Source of the DNA: Willaertia magna
Taxonomy: Eukaryota; Heterolobosea; Eutetramitea; Acrasida; Naegleriidae
Assembly (NCBI GenBank): GCA_902984215.1
Contig: CADWAF010005774.1
Span: 1 to 11,532, forward strand
DNA length: 11,532 nucleotides
Reading direction: 5' to 3'
The notes under the pieces were generated by a model, which saw only the letters and a program-made list of their open reading frames with translations, was not told the origin of the DNA and ran no database searches. Shown in pieces: positions 8,045-11,532 of the stretch. Each line of letters opens with the position of its first letter. Position 1 is the first letter of the stretch. A program made the translations under genes and the position numbers.

Positions 8045-8755
8045 ACAAAAATTTGTTATCATACTTTCCATTCAACCAAACATGCTATTAATTATACTAT
8101 TCTTATCCATAACCAATTTTTCTATACTTGTGTGAATTATTTATTTTAATAACCACTTCTTTTATGGTAGCCGTCCCTTTTTATTGTTTTTTTTAAGGCA
8201 ACTAGCGCTTTTAAAGTTCTAGAATATTGAACTGCTATTAATAAATCCTCGCAGGTATTATCCACTGTTTAAAAAAAGTATTGACCTTGGTAAATGTATT
8301 CCATTATAAATAATATATAAATCACAACTGTCATTTTGATAACAGGTTTAAACAAGTTAAAAAAAAACACAGTGGACAATTCCACAACAAACAGCAGGAA
8401 ATGTATTACGTTTAGTTAGCATTCTTCTTTTGTGCGCCGTTTATCATTTTGTCAACTGGTTTTCTTGAAACAGTTGCTTCTAGAAGATTTAACTGTTCTT
8501 ATAAAAGAATGAGAGAAAAAATCGAGTTAGAAATTAACTCAATGAACAACAAACCTTAGAATTATTGTCACACAACCTACGCTTTTAATGTAGGATTTGC
8601 ATTTAATAAAAAGTTAAACATGTAACTGTTTGTGTTCACAATAAATTTAAAATTAGAGGCATAACAAGTATCCAAAGAAAAATTGGATCAACTATTTTAA
8701 TTTAAAAAAAATAAATTTTACCCTTTTCATTAAAAACTTACTTTGACGAAAATAC
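8045..8755. other. Non-coding stretch with ordinary G+C and short hairpins
   Basis: No long ORF is present on either strand. G+C is about one third in the lines I counted, far above the 4.5% of the left-hand block. Short inverted repeats occur: AGTTC/GAACT (8215-8219/8229-8233), TCCACTGT/ACAGTGGA (8261-8268/8369-8376), GAGTTA/TAACTC (8524-8529/8535-8540), CCTAC/GTAGG (8576-8580/8590-8594) and AGTTA/TAACT (8612-8616/8623-8627). On the minus strand, 8412-8492 is open for 26 codons to a TAA and is preceded by an AACAG acceptor-like site, with plausible protein-like text (ATVSRKPVDKMINGAQKK). I cannot name it. The stretch could hold a structured RNA gene, a last exon or gene debris. Confidence 0.5.
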
Positions 8756-9178
8756 TTATTTTCTCCCATTATGTAAACTCAAAAGTTTGATTGAATCATA
8801 GGTAGCTGTCACCAAACTATTCCAACAATTTTCTTCAGTTATATTTTCACTCCAATCACATATTTCAAAATTATTAACGTTATCTAACATTAAATCTTTA
8901 GCCATTGCTTGAATTGAAGAATAATAAAGATTTTTGTATTTAAATTTATTTCTGCAATTTTATAATTTGTCAAAAAATTAAATTTATTAAAAAATAATTT
9001 ATAAATAATTTTATCATTTTCCCGTAAATTTAAAAATTCATACATATCTTGTTTTATTCCTGTAAAAGAATATAAATTGAGCAAAGAGAGATAAGGTAAA
9101 ATTTCCTTAAAAATATCTTTTGAAAAGATATAGAACATCAAAGATTTTGATCAAAATCTTTTTCTTAAATTTAGCCAT
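8756..9178 (-). pseudogene. F-box ORF interrupted by a frameshift
   Basis: The first open piece (from the ATG at 9136-9138 down to a stop at 8890) starts MFYIFSKDIFKEILPYLSLL and continues NLYSFTGIKQDMYEFLNL, then IIYKLFFNKF. This resembles an F-box: hydrophobic-E-I-L, L-x-x-L-x-x, then a K/Y-rich end. From about 8960 a second frame takes over and runs 60 or so codons to a TAA at 8756-8758, reading KFKYKNLYYSSIQAMAKDL and later ICDWSENITEENCWNSLV. There is no GT between the two pieces for an intron, so a one-base shift is the simplest reading. Another ATG (9176-9178) begins MAKFKKKILIKIFD in a third frame, so the 5' end may be broken too. It could instead be a short gene with a sequencing error. 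The function would be SCF substrate selection if intact. Confidence 0.5.
9140..9161. repeat. 22-nt perfect palindrome
   Basis: The half site AAAGATTTTGA is followed directly by its exact reverse complement, with no spacer. It lies at the 5' end of the F-box relic, between its two candidate start codons and about 62 nt below the stop of the WH2-like gene. Confidence 0.9.
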
Positions 9179-9223
9179 TTTTTTTTGTTAGTTTATTTAC
9201 AATATTTATTACAACAACAAGCT

Positions 9224-9805
9224 TTATCTTTCTTCTTCTATTACATTAATTAAATCACCTATTTCTGGTCTAGTTGTACTATATTTTTGTAACATTTTCA
9301 TTAAATTTTCATCATTTTTCAAATCACGTTTCACATTACTAAGGCCAGAAAATGAAATAAATACACAAAATAAATAGGGACAATGAATATCTAAACTATC
9401 ATCATTTCTCTCCATTAATTCTTTCTTTCTTTCAATTGAATTAATATATTTCTTTAAAAATCCCTTCACACAAGCACTATAACGAACAATATGTACAATA
9501 ATTGAAGTAATAAAAATACCTTCGTGTAAATAAGAAAATGAATAAAAACAATCTTTAAATGGTAGAAAATGAATGATTATTGATAAAATTTCATAAGATA
9601 TTAAAAAAGATTTAATTTCATTATTTGTAGCCTTAATGTGAAACGTTACGGATGGCAAGTAGTTAATAATTGGAATATTACTTGTTGATGATAATTGATC
9701 TCTAGGAAAAGGAACAATTAATTCATGAGTTGTTTTTCTTGTTTTTAATAATTTTGATTTATTAAAATTTGTGATTGAAGATAATAAACCATCGTAATCA
9801 ATCAT
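9224..9805 (-). CDS. Small protein with N-terminal WH2-like motif
   Basis: The product has 193 residues, starting at the ATG at 9803-9805. Residues 7-22 read LLSSITNFNKSKLLKT, which fits the WH2 actin-monomer-binding pattern: amphipathic LLxxIxxF, then L-K-K-T with one K replaced by L. Residues 50-190 look largely helical (YEILSIIIHFLPF, IFITSIIVHIVRYSACVKGFL, LMKMLQKYSTTRPEIGDLINVIEEE), perhaps armadillo-like, but I recognise no family. There is no signal peptide. The hydrophobic stretch 86-109 is too interrupted to call a membrane helix. It starts only 12 nt after the stop of the F-box/eEF1A-like gene and in the same frame, which leaves no room for a normal promoter. It might be a readthrough extension, a second cistron, or a gene with its promoter inside its neighbour. 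Confidence 0.55.
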   Translation of the reverse strand: MIDYDGLLSSITNFNKSKLLKTRKTTHELIVPFPRDQLSSTSNIPIINYLPSVTFHIKATNNEIKSFLISYEILSIIIHFLPFKDCFYSFSYLHEGIFITSIIVHIVRYSACVKGFLKKYINSIERKKELMERNDDSLDIHCPYLFCVFISFSGLSNVKRDLKNDENLMKMLQKYSTTRPEIGDLINVIEEER

Positions 9806-9817
9806 TTTTTTTATACT

Positions 9818-11532
9818 TTAATTAATGTTTTTTACAATGGATACTTGTGTAACTGCAACTGTTTCTTTAATCATTTTAATTGTCACTTCATCTAAAACCA
9901 TGTTTTGTAAAATTTCTGGGGGAATACTTCTAATAACTAACCGTCCATGTGGTGGATAGTTTATAAAAGCTTCTATTTGATTAAATAATGTTTTGTTAAT
10001 AAATTCAATTTCAACTATACCACATTCATTCTTTCCAATTTGTAATGGATTATCTTGGATTGATCTTCCAGTTCTTTTATCAATCAATTGTTTGAATTCT
10101 TTCACTTTACCAAACAAATCAAAATGGGTACCGCTGATTAATAATACGTCTTGAGGTTTTAATTCTTCAAAGCTAATTAACTGTACTAATGCACTAGATT
10201 TAATTGATAAATTTTCATCTCTTTGATAAATTAAAACTCCTGCAGTAATTAAATTATCTGTTACAATATTGTCTATTATACAAATGTCGACTGAAAGAAT
10301 TACACTCTTTCCAATAACACTGTCAATTTCTTCTTCACTGTGTACTTCTTTACTGTTAAAAATACACTTATTAATTCTTGTAATACGTGCATTATACACT
10401 TTATCTTTTGTAACTAATTGAATATCACAATGTTTCTTTAAAGTACCAGAACTAACTCCAACAATTACTGTTAAACATTTTGGAGTACTTCTATTCAAAA
10501 TATGTAAAATTGATGCACGTAAATTTCTGTCATTTGGATATCTGATTGTTTTAATTTTAGTTGAGAAGTTAACTAAATCATCCATTAAATTTAAACTATC
10601 ATTTAGTTTATCAATAACACTATCATGATCTGGAATTTCTTGTAAAGGGTTTTTAATAATACCTTTTAACGTAAATGGATTAATTATCTTAAAAGACACA
10701 CCCATCTGTATGTTGTATCCCACTTTTCTTGTGTATTCAAACAATACATTTTTTAAATCAACAAAACTATTGTTAATAATATCTAAATGATTTAAATTAA
10801 TTACACCTATTAAAATAGTAATAAACTTAACACCAAGTGTATATAAAGAAAGCATTTGATATTTAATGTCTAACTGAGACAGAATATTATCATGAATCAT
10901 TATGTCATTAGTTATAATATGATTACTATTAATATAAACCATTCCAATAGTAGAACAATTTGTTTCATTCATAAAACAAATTCTTTGCGTAAGTAAATTT
11001 TGTGTAATATCGTTTTTTTGTATAAATTTTTGTAAATCAATTGGTCTTAAATCATTTAATGGATAACAGAATTTTTCTTTAAATAATTTATATAATTCTA
11101 AATAATTATTTGTTTCAATTATTTCATTTGATAAATTAATATTTAAAGATAATAATTTTAATTTCCAAAAATATAAATTATTTACAAAAAATAATTCATA
11201 AAATTCTTTACAACACAAAGCTAAATCCAAAAGTTCATTATCCTTTAAAAATAATGCAATATTAACCCATAACTCGTCTACAAGAAAAGACTTTTGTTTA
11301 ATAGCATTAATAAAATTTAATTTACACTCTACACCATAAAAAGTACTAGTTAAATTCTTTTTTAATCTAAAACAATTTTGTAAATTTGATAAAAAGATTT
11401 TCATTGTACAATCACCATTATATTTCAATTTATTTTGAATTAAATTTTGATATCTATTAAATAAAATATTATTATTTGTTGCACCATAATTTAAATGATC
11501 ATTCCACAAATCTTCTTTCGTACTTGGTAGAA
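9818..11532 (-). CDS. F-box protein fused to degenerate eEF1A-like region (5' partial)
   Basis: The frame is open to the window edge and has no convincing start, so the gene is 5'-partial. I number residues from the Leu codon at 11507-11509. Residues 75-120 are an F-box (FLVDELWVNIALFL, LLDLALCCKEFYEL, FWKLKLL), which would bind Skp1 in an SCF ubiquitin ligase. From about 213 the sequence follows eEF1A. YTLGVKFITILIGV matches the strand before the G4 motif, and RKVGYN matches the KKIGYN helix. A domain II-like stretch spans about 320-430. Domain III is clear: IDKRTGRSIQDNP (476-488), EAFINYPPHGRL (513-524), and ETVAVTQVSIVKN (549-561). No P-loop or DxPGH is visible, and NKMD is replaced by INLNHLD, so GTP binding is unlikely. 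A 17-residue insert precedes the TVAV strand. It probably tethers SCF to eEF1A partners; that role is inference. Confidence 0.8.
   Translation of the reverse strand, partial: LPSTKEDLWNDHLNYGATNNNILFNRYQNLIQNKLKYNGDCTMKIFLSNLQNCFRLKKNLTSTFYGVECKLNFINAIKQKSFLVDELWVNIALFLKDNELLDLALCCKEFYELFFVNNLYFWKLKLLSLNINLSNEIIETNNYLELYKLFKEKFCYPLNDLRPIDLQKFIQKNDITQNLLTQRICFMNETNCSTIGMVYINSNHIITNDIMIHDNILSQLDIKYQMLSLYTLGVKFITILIGVINLNHLDIINNSFVDLKNVLFEYTRKVGYNIQMGVSFKIINPFTLKGIIKNPLQEIPDHDSVIDKLNDSLNLMDDLVNFSTKIKTIRYPNDRNLRASILHILNRSTPKCLTVIVGVSSGTLKKHCDIQLVTKDKVYNARITRINKCIFNSKEVHSEEEIDSVIGKSVILSVDICIIDNIVTDNLITAGVLIYQRDENLSIKSSALVQLISFEELKPQDVLLISGTHFDLFGKVKEFKQLIDKRTGRSIQDNPLQIGKNECGIVEIEFINKTLFNQIEAFINYPPHGRLVIRSIPPEILQNMVLDEVTIKMIKETVAVTQVSIVKNIN

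Noticed and set aside
7914..8135. Open frame of 73 codons on the plus strand
   Set aside because: It runs straight through tRNA-Ala; its translated text (IAQLVERVLCMHKVQGSIPCGS) is the tRNA read as protein.
8035..8140. Dictyostelid-type external B box downstream of tRNA genes
   Set aside because: No GGTTCAA-type motif is found within about 100 nt past either tRNA, so this hint for a dictyostelid is missing.
8571..8640. U5 snRNA loop I
   Set aside because: The hairpin CCTAC/GTAGG has a loop GCTTTTAAT that recalls the U5 loop, but the near-invariant GCCUUUUAC core is not matched and no Sm site of the AAUUUUUG type follows.
9818..9820. TAA read as glutamine (ciliate-type code)
   Set aside because: All conserved genes here use CAA for Gln and end at TAA where family members end, and the relic copy keeps the same TAA.
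9818..10873. Genuine translation elongation factor eEF1A or its relatives eRF3 or HBS1
   Set aside because: P-loop, DxPGH and NKxD are absent, an F-box precedes it, and identity to eEF1A is low outside domain III.

Overview
The window is nuclear DNA of an A+T-rich unicellular eukaryote. The evidence is: short GT-AG introns (42, 45 and 57 nt) interrupting conserved genes; nuclear-type tRNA genes with oligo-T (Pol III) terminators; an Integrator subunit; F-box and RCC1-type proteins; and asparagine/glutamine-rich inserts. The standard genetic code fits, because CAA is used for Gln and TAA terminates. Phytochelatin synthase, an RCC1-like protein and F-box paralogues in a very A+T-rich genome suggest a free-living amoeboid or amoeboflagellate protist (heterolobosean or amoebozoan). 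I cannot place it more precisely from sequence alone.

Layout. 1-840 is a block of about 95.5% A+T (38 G/C counted in 840 nt) with no gene. 877-947 is tRNA-Thr(CGU) on the minus strand. 1005-2357 (minus) is a two-exon kynurenine/2-aminoadipate aminotransferase. 2461-4647 (minus) is Integrator subunit INTS14 with a degraded metal-binding site in its VWA domain. A 192-nt divergent promoter separates it from a three-exon phytochelatin synthase on the plus strand (4840-6201). Tail-to-tail with that gene, 6222-6472 (minus) is a decayed copy of the end of the gene found at 9818-11532. 6574-7848 (plus) encodes a divergent RCC1-repeat protein. 7962-8034 is tRNA-Ala(UGC). 8045-8755 is a non-coding stretch with ordinary G+C and several short hairpins. 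8756-9178 (minus) is a broken F-box ORF. 9224-9805 (minus) encodes a small protein with a WH2-like actin-binding motif. 9818-11532 (minus, its 5' end outside the window) encodes an F-box domain fused to a degenerate eEF1A-like region.

How it fits together. The left half is conserved housekeeping and stress metabolism: amino-acid catabolism, snRNA/transcription control and heavy-metal detoxification. The right half looks like a zone of gene-family turnover, with F-box and RCC1 proteins, relic copies and tightly packed ORFs. The most unusual object is the F-box/eEF1A-like fusion. It ends at a single TAA, and the next ORF (WH2-like) continues in the same reading frame after only 12 nt.
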